Shown: positions 41,757 through 49,660 of the stretch, one piece after another
Numbering within the stretch: position 1 is the first letter of the stretch
How the letters are laid out: every line of letters begins with the position of its first letter
Origin: Nonomuraea sediminis
Lineage (GTDB): Bacteria > Actinomycetota > Actinomycetes > Streptosporangiales > Streptosporangiaceae
Reading direction: 5' to 3'
Assembly (NCBI RefSeq): GCF_018531495.1
Contig: NZ_JAHDTI010000003.1
Coordinates: forward strand, 434,001 to 498,000
Length of the DNA stretch: 64,000 nt
Made by a program: the position numbers and the translations under genes
Notes under the pieces: generated by a model
The model's input: the letters and a program-made list of their open reading frames with translations, nothing else
Told to the model about the DNA's origin: nothing
Databases searched by the model: none

Positions 41757-44369
41757 GTGGCTGAGGTGTCGGATCGCGAGGCGGAGGTGCTGGAGGCGCT
41801 GGGCGCGCACCTGACGAACGCGCAGATCGCCGGCCGATTGCACATTTCCGTGCGCACGGTGGAGAGCCACGTCTCCTCGCTGCTGCGCAAGTACGGCGTG
41901 CCTGACCGCAGGGCGCTGGCCGAGCTGGCCGCGGCCGCCGAGCCGTCGGGCGCGGTTCGCGGGATCCCGGCGGCGCGCACGTCGTTCGTGGGGCGCGACG
42001 GCGAGCGGGAGGCGGTGCTCGCGGCCTTCGAAGGGTCGCGCCTGGTGACGCTGCTCGGTCCCGGCGGGGTCGGCAAGACCCGGCTGGCCTCCGTGGTGGC
42101 CTCCGCCCTGCCGTACGGCGGGGCGTTCGTGGAGCTGGTGCCGGTCAGGGACGGGTTCGTGGCGCAGGCGGTGGCGGCGGCGTTCGGGGTGGCGGAGCGG
42201 TCGGAGCAGCCGCTCGAGGACGCCATCGCGGAGCGGCTCGGCAAACGCCGCACCCTGGTGGTGCTGGACAACTGCGAGCACGTGCTCGACGCGGTGGCCG
42301 CCTTCGCCGACCGGCTGCTGTCGGACTGCCCCGGCGTCAGGATCCTGGCCACCTCCAGGGAACGCCTGGGCATCCCCGGCGAACGCATCGTCCCTGTGAC
42401 GCCGCTCCCCCTGGCTTCCGATGCGGAACGGCTGTTCCTGGACCGGGCTCAGGACGCCGATCCCGGGTTCGAGGCGCCGGCCTCGGTGATCGGGGAGATC
42501 TGCGCGCGGCTCGACGGGGTCCCGCTGGCGATCGAGCTGGCCGCGGCGCGCAGCGGGACGCTCGGGGCGGACGGGCTGCTCGCGGCGCTGGACGACTCGC
42601 TGCGGCTGCTGTCGGGCGGCCGCGGCGCCGCCGAGCGGCACCGGTCGCTCGGGGCGGTGCTCGGGTGGAGTTACGACCTGCTCGACGCGGAGGAGCGGGC
42701 GCTGTTCAGGCGGCTGTCGGTCTTCGTGGGCGGGTTCGACCTCGACGCGGTGACCGCGGTGGCGGCGGGCGGTGACCGGCTCGCGGCGGTCGACGTTCTG
42801 GCCCGGCTGACCGGGAAGAGCCTGGTGGTGCGCGCGGGGAGCCGGTGGCGCCTGCTGGAGACGGTCCGGGCCTTCGCCCTGGATCGGCTCGCCGACGAGG
42901 ACGGCGGCGAGCGGGCGGAGACGCGGGCGCGGTATCTGCGGTGGGCCGCGGACACGGCTTGCGCGCTGCGTGACCGGCTCGGCGGGGAGTGGCGTGACGA
43001 CTTCGACGCCGTGGTCGACGACCTGCGCGCCGCCCTCACCCTCGCCGCCCCCGAACCATCGGCGACGGCGCACCGGCTGGCGCGGGGGCTGGGGCGGCTG
43101 GCGTATGCGCGGCGGTTCCTGAAGGAGGCGCGCGAGCGGTTCCTGCAGGCCGCCGCGCTGGCCCCCGACCCGGCCGAGGCGGCCGGGGATCTGCGGAGCG
43201 CGGCCGACATCGCCGTGGCCACGGCCGCGGCGGGGAAGGCGTTCGAGCTGCTGCTTGACTCCGCCGACAGGGCCGAAGGGAACGCCAGGGCGAGCGCGCT
43301 GGCCCAGGCCGTGATCGTGGCGACCCGGCATCCGGGGTTCGGGTTCGACAACCCGGCGGGGCCGGATCGGCTCGCCGTACTGGAGAAGCAGGCCCACGAG
43401 GCGGCCGGCCCGCACGACCCGGCGGTCGCCGCCTACCTGGCCGCGGCGGCCGCGTGGACCGCGGCCTGCCGCGACACCGCGCGGGCGGGGGCCGCGCTCG
43501 AGGCCGCGCGTGCCACCGGCGATCCGGTGCTGATCAGCGGGGCGCTGGACGCGCAGCTGTCGACCGCCGCCAGGAACGGCCGCCTGCGCGAGGCGCACGC
43601 CCTGGCCAGGGAGCGCCTGGACCTGCTGCCCGAGCTGGACAGGAACGACCCGCGCGCCGCCATCGAGATCGTCGACACCTACCACGCTGCCTCCTCCTAC
43701 GCCGTCGCGGTCGGCGACATCGGCGAGGCTCTGGCGGTGGCGCGCATGGTCATGGCCGACGACCTCATCGGCAGCCACCTGGCGATCGCGCTGACCAAGT
43801 TCATCCCGCCGCTGGTGCTTGCGGGGCAGTTCGAGGAGGCGCTGGGCCACTCCGGCGCGATGTGGGAGTCGCGGGAGCGGGCGGGCAGCCGGCCGGGCAA
43901 CTGGCTGTCGTTCTCGCTGGCGGCGCTCAGCCTGGCGCAGGGGCTGCGGGACGAGGAGGAGCAGTCGCGGCTGTGGCGGGACCGCGCCACGGCGCTCGGC
44001 GCGTCGGCGACCTCGCGCGAGCTCGGCCCCTTCCTGGCCTTCGTCGACGCCCGCCTGGCGGTGCACACGGGCCGCCACGAGGACGCCGCCGCCCTGGTGG
44101 AGGGCGCCTTCGCCGACTTCGTCCCCGGCCGGTTCGACCGTTACGCCCGCGCGGCCGGCGCCGAACTCGCCGTCGCCGCGGGCCTCGCCGACGCGCCCGC
44201 CCGCCTGGAGGCGGCCGCGGACGCCGCCCACGACAACGACTGGGCCGCCGCCTGCCTCCTCCGCGCCCGCGCCCGCCTCACCGGCGACCCGGCCCTCGCG
44301 GAAGCCTCCGCCGCCCTCTGGTCCCGCATCGGCGCCACCTTCGAACACAGCGCCACTCTTGCTCTCTGA
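41757..44369 (+). CDS. LuxR-type HTH / NB-ARC ATPase / TPR-like regulator
   Basis: An 870-residue STAND-type regulator. Unusually, the LuxR HTH is at the N terminus (residues 4-55: SDREAEVLEALGAHLTNAQIAGRLHISVRTVESHVSSLLRKYG). The ATPase follows with Walker A GPGGVGKT (101-108), Walker B RRTLVVLDNCEHVL and the GLPL-like motif DGVPLAIELAAAR. From about residue 330 the sequence is helical and repeat-like, probably a ligand-sensing TPR region. The GTG at 41757 sits just before the HTH. The upstream palindrome and divergent flavoenzyme suggest it activates that gene on ligand binding. Confidence 0.92.
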   Translation: MAEVSDREAEVLEALGAHLTNAQIAGRLHISVRTVESHVSSLLRKYGVPDRRALAELAAAAEPSGAVRGIPAARTSFVGRDGEREAVLAAFEGSRLVTLLGPGGVGKTRLASVVASALPYGGAFVELVPVRDGFVAQAVAAAFGVAERSEQPLEDAIAERLGKRRTLVVLDNCEHVLDAVAAFADRLLSDCPGVRILATSRERLGIPGERIVPVTPLPLASDAERLFLDRAQDADPGFEAPASVIGEICARLDGVPLAIELAAARSGTLGADGLLAALDDSLRLLSGGRGAAERHRSLGAVLGWSYDLLDAEERALFRRLSVFVGGFDLDAVTAVAAGGDRLAAVDVLARLTGKSLVVRAGSRWRLLETVRAFALDRLADEDGGERAETRARYLRWAADTACALRDRLGGEWRDDFDAVVDDLRAALTLAAPEPSATAHRLARGLGRLAYARRFLKEARERFLQAAALAPDPAEAAGDLRSAADIAVATAAAGKAFELLLDSADRAEGNARASALAQAVIVATRHPGFGFDNPAGPDRLAVLEKQAHEAAGPHDPAVAAYLAAAAAWTAACRDTARAGAALEAARATGDPVLISGALDAQLSTAARNGRLREAHALARERLDLLPELDRNDPRAAIEIVDTYHAASSYAVAVGDIGEALAVARMVMADDLIGSHLAIALTKFIPPLVLAGQFEEALGHSGAMWESRERAGSRPGNWLSFSLAALSLAQGLRDEEEQSRLWRDRATALGASATSRELGPFLAFVDARLAVHTGRHEDAAALVEGAFADFVPGRFDRYARAAGAELAVAAGLADAPARLEAAADAAHDNDWAAACLLRARARLTGDPALAEASAALWSRIGATFEHSATLAL

Positions 44370-44372
44370 TCC

Positions 44373-44514
44373 TGTACGGCGAGCCCCCGCCACCGGCCGC
44401 CCGCCGCACTTCGGCTGAGGGCCTCAGCCCGGCGCTTCCGGCGAGTCGTCGCCGCTTGCCCGCCGTCACGGCGCTTCGTTCTCCGGGCACCGCGGTCGCC
44501 TGGCTCGCCGTACA
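44373..44514 (+). repeat. Dispersed intergenic element, copy H (full length, 142 bp)
   Basis: This is the best-preserved copy: terminal repeats TGTACGGCGAGCC and GGCTCGCCGTACA are perfectly complementary over 13 bp. It has the core as GGCGCTTCCGGCGAGTCG and the hairpin CGCCGT-C-ACGGCG. It starts 3 bp after the LuxR-type gene stop, in the same orientation. Confidence 0.88.
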
Positions 44515-44552
44515 CGGCCTTCGCCGACGCCATGCGGCTGCGGGCCGTGCGG

Positions 44553-44585
44553 GTGGAGGAGGAGCTCTCCGAGCTCCTCCTCCAC
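44553..44585. terminator. Strong hairpin, probable bidirectional terminator
   Basis: A perfect 15-bp inverted repeat (GTGGAGGAGGAGCTC, loop TCC, GAGCTCCTCCTCCAC) lies 18 bp from the stop of the minus-strand gene at 44603 and downstream of repeat copy H. It separates two convergent genes. Confidence 0.65.
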
Positions 44586-44602
44586 CTCGCCCACGCCGCC
44601 GG

Positions 44603-46615
44603 CTAGAAGAAGTCGTCCTCCTGGGGGCGGTAGGTCCACAGGACCGAGCCGTCGGCCCCGTAACCGGTGAACTGCATGCCGCGCCAGAACATCCCCTGCT
44701 TGCCCACCTTCTCGGGGATCTTCCCGGAGAACAGCGCCACCCCGTGACCCCACGGGTCAGGGACGGCGTCGGCCGTGGCCTGGCCGCCGCCGGGGAGGGT
44801 GACCGTGAGGCGGGTGGTGCCCGCGAGCGCGAAGCCGTACCAGACGTCCTTCTCGTACCCCCACCCGAGCGGGCGCTCGTCGCGGGCGAGGAGGCCGCTG
44901 AGCTTGCCGCCGGGGATGGCCTGGAAGGCGCGGGGCTGGTCCTTGCCGTCGCGCTGGAACTTCAGGCAGGGCCCGTCAAAGAGGTTGGCGACGAGACCGT
45001 CCCGCAGCGGCTGGCCCGCGGTGATGGGGCGCTTGTCGTCCCAGCACCAGGCCATGCCCTCCTGCCACATGTCCTCCAGTTGCCTGCCCTTGTGCTTGAA
45101 GGCGAAGGCGCCGATGCGCTCGTTCATGGCGGTGCGCACGTACCAGAGGGCGCTGGGGGTGTCCTTGCCGCGCGTGATGGTGGCGGGGATGCGGCGGCCG
45201 TCCTCGGTGACGGCATCGACGGACTCCAGGTCGTCGGCCGCGGGGCCGTAGAACAGACGGCTGCCGGGCAGCGGCAGGTAGCCCTCACGCCAGCCGGGAC
45301 CCGAGCGCATACCGTGCTCGGATTTGAACGGTGAGCAGCCCGTGCCCACATTGCCGCCGCTGGCGCACAGGACCTGGCCCTTCTCCATCTTGGAGGTGGT
45401 GAACCAGAGCTTGACCGGTCCCTTGGGGAAGTCGTCGGTGCCGGGCACGGTGATGACCTCTCCGATCGGCGCGCCGTACAGCTCGTCGTCTTTCTGTTCG
45501 GGACGGGCGGGTATGTCCTTGCGCCACAGCAGCTTGCCGTCGGCATCGTAGCCGGCCTGCCGTACGCCCTGGGACCAGTCCGGGGGCGAGGTGAAGTAGG
45601 CGGGTCCCGTGAAGATGGCCAGGCCCAGGTTCCACGGGTCCGGCCTGGCCTGGAGTGTCAGGGGCGTGCCTGTGCCGAAGGTGATCTCGACCCTGGCGGT
45701 CCCCTGCTTGGCCACACCCCAGGCCACGTCTTGGTCGATATGCAGCTGCAGCGGTGTGTCCTTGTGGTCATCCATGTCCTTGAAGAGCGACTGCTTGTCC
45801 AGCTCCGTAAATCCCAGCTCCTTGCCCTGGCGGAACAGGAACAGCCGCTCGCCCTCGACGTCGTAGTCGTAGGGCTGCATGACCAGGCCGCCGGGAAGCG
45901 CGAGCGGCATCCCGGTCGGACGGCCACGGCGGCTCTCGTGCCGCAACATGGTGGGCGCGATACTCATGCCCTGCCGGCCCTTGTCGTCGACGAACTCCAC
46001 CGTCTTGACCTGGTCGCTCGCGTTGAGGGTGACGGTCCAGATGGACCAGGGCGCGTCGGGGAAGGCGTGCACGGTGCCGTCGATGCGGCGGCCGTCGTCG
46101 GTGACGGCGGTCACCTTGGCCACGTCCGTGCTGGCCAGGCCGTAGTCGACGTAGCTGGGAGAGGTGTCGGTGCGGGTGGTGCCCTCGTACCAGCCGCTGC
46201 GCTCCAGCCGCCATATCGGCGGGTAGCACGTGCCGTACGGCTCGTCCTTGGCCTGTTCGACCATCGTGCAGAACTCCGGGTCGCCGAGCTTGGTGCGGGC
46301 CATCCACAGCCGCAGCGGCCTGCCCTCGGCCGGGTTGTCCACCAGCACCTGCTCGCCGGCGAGGGTCAGCCCCTGCATGAGCTTTTGGTACAGCTCGTCG
46401 GTGTCGCCCGCGGTCTTCCTGCCCAGGCCCCCGTTGACCAGGACAGGAACGACGAGCGCGATGGCGATCACGGAGGCGATCGCCAGCAGCCACCGGCCGC
46501 GCCCCCGCGGCGGCCGGATGCGGCGCTGGACGTCCAGCCAGGCGCGCGGCGAGGTGTCGAAGGTCTGGGCGCGCGCGTCGAGTGCGGCCTTGAGCCGCTG
46601 TTCCAGGGTGTTCAC
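44603..46615 (-). CDS. Membrane-anchored protein with duplicated ectodomain, coupled to sigma factor
   Basis: A 670-residue protein. Residues 1-42 are cytoplasmic (LEQRLKAALDARAQTFDTSPRAWLDVQRRI), then one helix (RWLLAIASVIAIALVVPVLV), then about 600 extracytoplasmic residues. The ectodomain has two related halves: VTAVTDDGRRIDGTVH pairs with VDAVTEDGRRIPATIT, and PDPWNLGLAIFTGPAYF pairs with PDPWGHGVALFSGKIP. Both halves end with a GYxADGxxLW motif. The start overlaps the sigma factor stop by 4 bp. It occupies the anti-sigma position, but I see no canonical zinc anti-sigma motif; sensing or control of the sigma factor is inference. Confidence 0.8.
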   Translation of the reverse strand: MNTLEQRLKAALDARAQTFDTSPRAWLDVQRRIRPPRGRGRWLLAIASVIAIALVVPVLVNGGLGRKTAGDTDELYQKLMQGLTLAGEQVLVDNPAEGRPLRLWMARTKLGDPEFCTMVEQAKDEPYGTCYPPIWRLERSGWYEGTTRTDTSPSYVDYGLASTDVAKVTAVTDDGRRIDGTVHAFPDAPWSIWTVTLNASDQVKTVEFVDDKGRQGMSIAPTMLRHESRRGRPTGMPLALPGGLVMQPYDYDVEGERLFLFRQGKELGFTELDKQSLFKDMDDHKDTPLQLHIDQDVAWGVAKQGTARVEITFGTGTPLTLQARPDPWNLGLAIFTGPAYFTSPPDWSQGVRQAGYDADGKLLWRKDIPARPEQKDDELYGAPIGEVITVPGTDDFPKGPVKLWFTTSKMEKGQVLCASGGNVGTGCSPFKSEHGMRSGPGWREGYLPLPGSRLFYGPAADDLESVDAVTEDGRRIPATITRGKDTPSALWYVRTAMNERIGAFAFKHKGRQLEDMWQEGMAWCWDDKRPITAGQPLRDGLVANLFDGPCLKFQRDGKDQPRAFQAIPGGKLSGLLARDERPLGWGYEKDVWYGFALAGTTRLTVTLPGGGQATADAVPDPWGHGVALFSGKIPEKVGKQGMFWRGMQFTGYGADGSVLWTYRPQEDDFF

Positions 46616-47109
46616 GCGTCCTCCTCCTTCAGTGCCTTGCCGAGCGCGGCCAGGCCGCGGCTGGCGTGCGTCTTGACCGAGCCGGACGAGACGCCCATGG
46701 CCTGGGCGATCTCGCGTTCTGACAGGTCCAGCCAGTAGCGCAGCACCAGCGCCTCGCGCTGGCGGCGCGGCAGCCGGTCGAGCGCGGCGAGCAGTTCGCG
46801 GTGCTCCTCCGCCACGAGGACGGCGTGCTCGCTGCTGCGTGCGTGTTCCGGCGGGTCGGGGCGGCGCAGCCGGACGAGCCTGAGGTGGCGCAGCCGGTTG
46901 CGGGTGAGGTTGCAGACCGTGGCGCGCAGGTAGCCCAGGGCGGCGCCGTCGTCGCGCAGGCTGCGGGTGGTGAGCCTGGCGAACGCCTCCTGGGCGATGT
47001 CCTCAGGGTCGTCGGCGCCGAGCAGCCCCGCCAGCCGTACCAGTGACTGGTACTGGGCGGCGAACAGCGCGGCGAAGGTCGGCTGCTCCACGCTAGGGGA
47101 GTCGATCAC
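46612..47109 (-). CDS. ECF RNA polymerase sigma factor (SigE-like family)
   Basis: A 165-residue sigma-70 family protein with only regions 2 and 4. Region 2 is ALFAAQYQSLVRLAGLLGADDPEDIAQEAFARL; region 4 is LAALDRLPRRQREALVLRYWLDLSEREIAQAMGVSSGSVKTHASRGLAAL. It belongs to the actinomycete SigE-type group, usually partnered with a membrane protein encoded directly downstream, as here. It should direct transcription of a small regulon including its own operon. Confidence 0.93.
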   Translation of the reverse strand: MIDSPSVEQPTFAALFAAQYQSLVRLAGLLGADDPEDIAQEAFARLTTRSLRDDGAALGYLRATVCNLTRNRLRHLRLVRLRRPDPPEHARSSEHAVLVAEEHRELLAALDRLPRRQREALVLRYWLDLSEREIAQAMGVSSGSVKTHASRGLAALGKALKEEDA

Positions 47110-47143
47110 GCTCTAAAAGACACGCGGAGACGGCGTCGGTTGA

Positions 47144-47539
47144 CTACGGGACGGGAATTCGTTCGACGCGGATGGAGAAGACCTCCTCGCGCGGCACGAC
47201 GACCTCGTAGGCGCCGTGGTCGACCATCCAGTAGCCGAGCGCCTCCGCCTTCATGCCGCTGTGGCCGGTGTAGGCGATGTGCAGGCCGTCCTCGTCCTCG
47301 TCGAGGACGATGCACGGCTCGCCGCCGAAGGCCGCCACGGTGCGGATCAGCACCAGCCACTCCAGTTGCGCGCGGCGCACGGTGCGCCGCCAGTAGCCGG
47401 AGACCGCCTCGAAGCCGTCCAGCTCCTCCTCGCTGAACAGCACGACCTGGTCGTTCTCCGGGCCGAGCGCGGCCGGCAGCGTCAGCTCACCGAACCGGGC
47501 GACGAACCCCGAAGCGACCGGGGTGATCTCTTCACTCAT
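47144..47539 (-). CDS. Unknown protein, second of coupled pair
   Basis: A 131-residue acidic soluble protein that I do not recognise. It has alternating strand- and helix-like segments (YWRRTVRRAQLEWLVLIRTVAAF, CIVLDEDEDGLHIAYTGHSG, ALGYWMVDHGAYEVVVPREEVFSIRVERI). No signal peptide or membrane segment is present. The ATG overlaps the stop of the gene upstream as ATGA, so the two are made together and may interact. Confidence 0.6.
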   Translation of the reverse strand: MSEEITPVASGFVARFGELTLPAALGPENDQVVLFSEEELDGFEAVSGYWRRTVRRAQLEWLVLIRTVAAFGGEPCIVLDEDEDGLHIAYTGHSGMKAEALGYWMVDHGAYEVVVPREEVFSIRVERIPVP

Positions 47540-47982
47540 GCGGCGGGCCGCCAGGTCAGCCCGTCGTACTCGGCGAAGGCCCGCTCCTGCTCGCCGCGCA
47601 GGTGCACGATCGTCGCCCCGGCGGGGATCGGCATCGGCGTGGTGTGGAACTGCGGCACCACGTGCTCGCGCGAGGTGGTGAACCCGTTGCCGGCGAACGG
47701 CGGCGCGTCGCTCCAGTCGCCGCCCATGTGCGGCCCGTACGGCACGGCGTAGCTGTCGACGTCGCGCGCGTACCACCGCATGAGGTACAGCTCCGGCACG
47801 CCGGCGGTCAGCTCGGACCCGTCGAAGGACAGGTCGAGGGCGTGGAAGAGCTGCCGGGGTGTGGTCAGCCGCGCGCAGTCCTGCACGCGGTAGACGTAGC
47901 CGGAGATGACCGTGCGCTTGCCCGACAGATAGGGCACGAGCAGACGCGGCGGTACCACCTTCTGCATCTGCGTTCCGCTCAC
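47536..47982 (-). CDS. Unknown protein, first of coupled pair
   Basis: A 148-residue soluble protein with no family I can name. Conserved-looking features are RLLVPYLSGKRTVISGYVYRVQDCARL near the start and aromatic-rich YLMRWYARDVDSYAVPYGPHMGGDW in the middle, followed by a Pro-rich segment and FAEYDGLTW. It begins 9 bp after the nitrilase-family gene stop and is coupled to the next gene, so it may belong to that transcript. Confidence 0.6.
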   Translation of the reverse strand: MSGTQMQKVVPPRLLVPYLSGKRTVISGYVYRVQDCARLTTPRQLFHALDLSFDGSELTAGVPELYLMRWYARDVDSYAVPYGPHMGGDWSDAPPFAGNGFTTSREHVVPQFHTTPMPIPAGATIVHLRGEQERAFAEYDGLTWRPAA

Positions 47983-47991
47983 TGTTCCACT

Positions 47992-48786
47992 TTACGGTCG
48001 CTTGACCCCGAGTACTCGATGTTCAAGGCAGGGCAGGGTCTTCCTGGCCGCCGCCACGGTCTCCTGATCGACTTCGACGAGCTGGACGCCCGGCGGGGTG
48101 CCGAGGTCGGCGCGGACCACGCCGAGCGGGTCGACCAGCATGCTGCGGCCGACACCGAAACCGTCCTTGGACTCGGCCGGGTTGGGCGCCTGGCCGACGG
48201 CGGCCGTCCACATGGTGTTCTCCAGCGCGCGGGCCCTGACCAGGGTCACCCAGTGGTCCTCCTTCAGCGGCCCTGAACCCCAGTTGGCGATCACCGCGAA
48301 CAGCTCGGCGCCCCGGTCGACCAGTTCCCTGGCCAGTTCGGGGAAGCGCACGTCGTAGCAGGTGATCAGCCCGATCCTGAGCCCGGCCAGCTCCACCACG
48401 GCGGGTTCGCTGCCGGGTACGACCAGCTCGGACTCCTTGGAGTTGAACGCGTCGAACAGGTGGATCTTCCGGTAGGCGGCCCGCACCTCGCCGTCCGCGT
48501 CCAGCGCGACCGCCGTGTTGTGCACGCGCCCGCCCTCGCCGGGCTCGAACACGCCGGCGATCACGGCCAGCCCGTGCGCGCGGGCGGCCTCGGCCACGCC
48601 GGTGACGAACGGCCCGTCGAGCGGCTCGGCCACGTCGAGCATGTGCCTGCCGTACCGGGTGAGGGTGGCTTCGGGGAAGATGGCCAGGTCGGCCCCTTCG
48701 GCCCTGGCCAGCGCCTCGCGCACCCGCTTGAGGTTGGCGGCCGGGTCAGGGGACACCGGGATCTGGCAGAGGGCGATTGTCGTCAC
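47992..48786 (-). CDS. Carbon-nitrogen hydrolase (nitrilase superfamily, omega-amidase-like)
   Basis: A 264-residue amidase with the Glu-Lys-Cys triad: Glu39 in FPEATLTRYG, Lys107 in AYRKIHLFDAF and Cys143 in ITCYDVRFPEL. The RKIHLFD and FNSKESE context resembles Nit2/omega-amidase and Nit1-type enzymes, which hydrolyse alpha-ketoglutaramate or deaminated glutathione. The GTG start lies within the end of the upstream DUF418 gene (41-bp overlap). A PLP aminotransferase of suitable type lies 2.6 kb away (51386). Confidence 0.9.
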   Translation of the reverse strand: MTTIALCQIPVSPDPAANLKRVREALARAEGADLAIFPEATLTRYGRHMLDVAEPLDGPFVTGVAEAARAHGLAVIAGVFEPGEGGRVHNTAVALDADGEVRAAYRKIHLFDAFNSKESELVVPGSEPAVVELAGLRIGLITCYDVRFPELARELVDRGAELFAVIANWGSGPLKEDHWVTLVRARALENTMWTAAVGQAPNPAESKDGFGVGRSMLVDPLGVVRADLGTPPGVQLVEVDQETVAAARKTLPCLEHRVLGVKRP

Positions 48787-49660
48787 GGCCAGACCTTAAC
48801 CGATTCGGCACCCATCGAAACCAGGTCAGGCACCGCCAAACCCACTCGAGTGGGCCGTACCTGAACCTGCCGAGCCACCACCGGCTGGCGGCGAGCTGGG
48901 CCAGTACGGTGACCAGCGCGATCCCCACCACGGTCAGGCGCGTCGAGTCCTGGCGCTCCCAAGGCCCGGTGAGGAAGATCACCAGGGTGCCGGTGACGTA
49001 GTTGGTGAGCGCCATCCTGCCCAGCGCCTCCAGCGGCGCGGACCTGCCGACGAGCACCACGAACAGGCCGGCGTAGGCGGCGGCCCCGGCCAGGGCGGCG
49101 GTGCTGTAGTAGGCCCAGTCGCGGCTGACGAGCCAGAACACCGTCAGCATCGCCGAGGCGGCGGCCGCCACCACCGACACGGGCGTGAGCAGCCACCGCG
49201 GCGGCCGCAGCCGCATCAGCGCCATCCCGATGAGGAACAGGCCGGGGATCTCCAGCGCGCCGCCTCCCTCGAGCACCGACCAGGCCAGCGCGGCCACGCC
49301 CAGGAGCAGCACGGGGATCCCGCCTTCGAGGAAGGAGGCGGGCAGCAGCACGGCCGCGCCGTACAGGGCGTAGTCGCTGAGCACCTCGCCCTCGTAGAAG
49401 GTGTGCTGGACCAGCCCGAAGCACAGCAGCCAAAGCAGCCGCCGCAGCAGCACCCAGCGGCCGGCCCTGTCCTGGAACAGCACGAAGCCGATGCCGAACA
49501 GCAGCGAGAAGATCGGGTAGAAGCGGCTCTGTAACAGCGTGTCGACGGTCCAGTCGACGCCGGTGCGCGGCGTGTGCGGCGCGTGCTGCCAGGTGTTGAC
49601 CAGCATGATCCCGCACACCGCGACCCCGCGGAGCGCGTCGAGCTCGCCGATGCGCCTCAC
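48746..49660 (-). CDS. DUF418-like polytopic membrane protein
   Basis: A 304-residue protein with about eight membrane helices. RIGELDALRGVAVCGIMLVNTWQ is the DUF418/acyltransferase-3-like opening, and ALGRMALTNYVTGTLVIFLTG with a C-terminal RYGPLEWVWRCLTW matches the DUF418 family's conserved end. Function is unknown. The GTG at 49660 overlaps the upstream peptidase stop as GTGA, and the 3' end runs 41 bp into the amidase gene. Confidence 0.85.
   Translation of the reverse strand: MRRIGELDALRGVAVCGIMLVNTWQHAPHTPRTGVDWTVDTLLQSRFYPIFSLLFGIGFVLFQDRAGRWVLLRRLLWLLCFGLVQHTFYEGEVLSDYALYGAAVLLPASFLEGGIPVLLLGVAALAWSVLEGGGALEIPGLFLIGMALMRLRPPRWLLTPVSVVAAAASAMLTVFWLVSRDWAYYSTAALAGAAAYAGLFVVLVGRSAPLEALGRMALTNYVTGTLVIFLTGPWERQDSTRLTVVGIALVTVLAQLAASRWWLGRFRYGPLEWVWRCLTWFRWVPNRLRSGRDDNRPLPDPGVP

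Noticed and set aside
40063..44369. Flavoenzyme, hydrolase and LAL-type regulator as part of a secondary-metabolite cluster
   Set aside because: No polyketide synthase, peptide synthetase, terpene synthase or RiPP core gene is nearby; regulator-oxidoreductase pairs are common outside such clusters.
44141..44533. Recurring RRKRRA- and SPEAPGWGPQP-type peptides in several intergenic open frames
   Set aside because: They are translations of the dispersed DNA repeat in different frames. Starts, stops and reading frame are not conserved among copies, so the conservation is of DNA or RNA, not protein.
47144..47982. Coupled unknown genes as a toxin-antitoxin or immunity pair
   Set aside because: Neither product shows toxin motifs, small basic antitoxin features or mobile-element context; the pair may simply be a downstream part of the amidase transcript.
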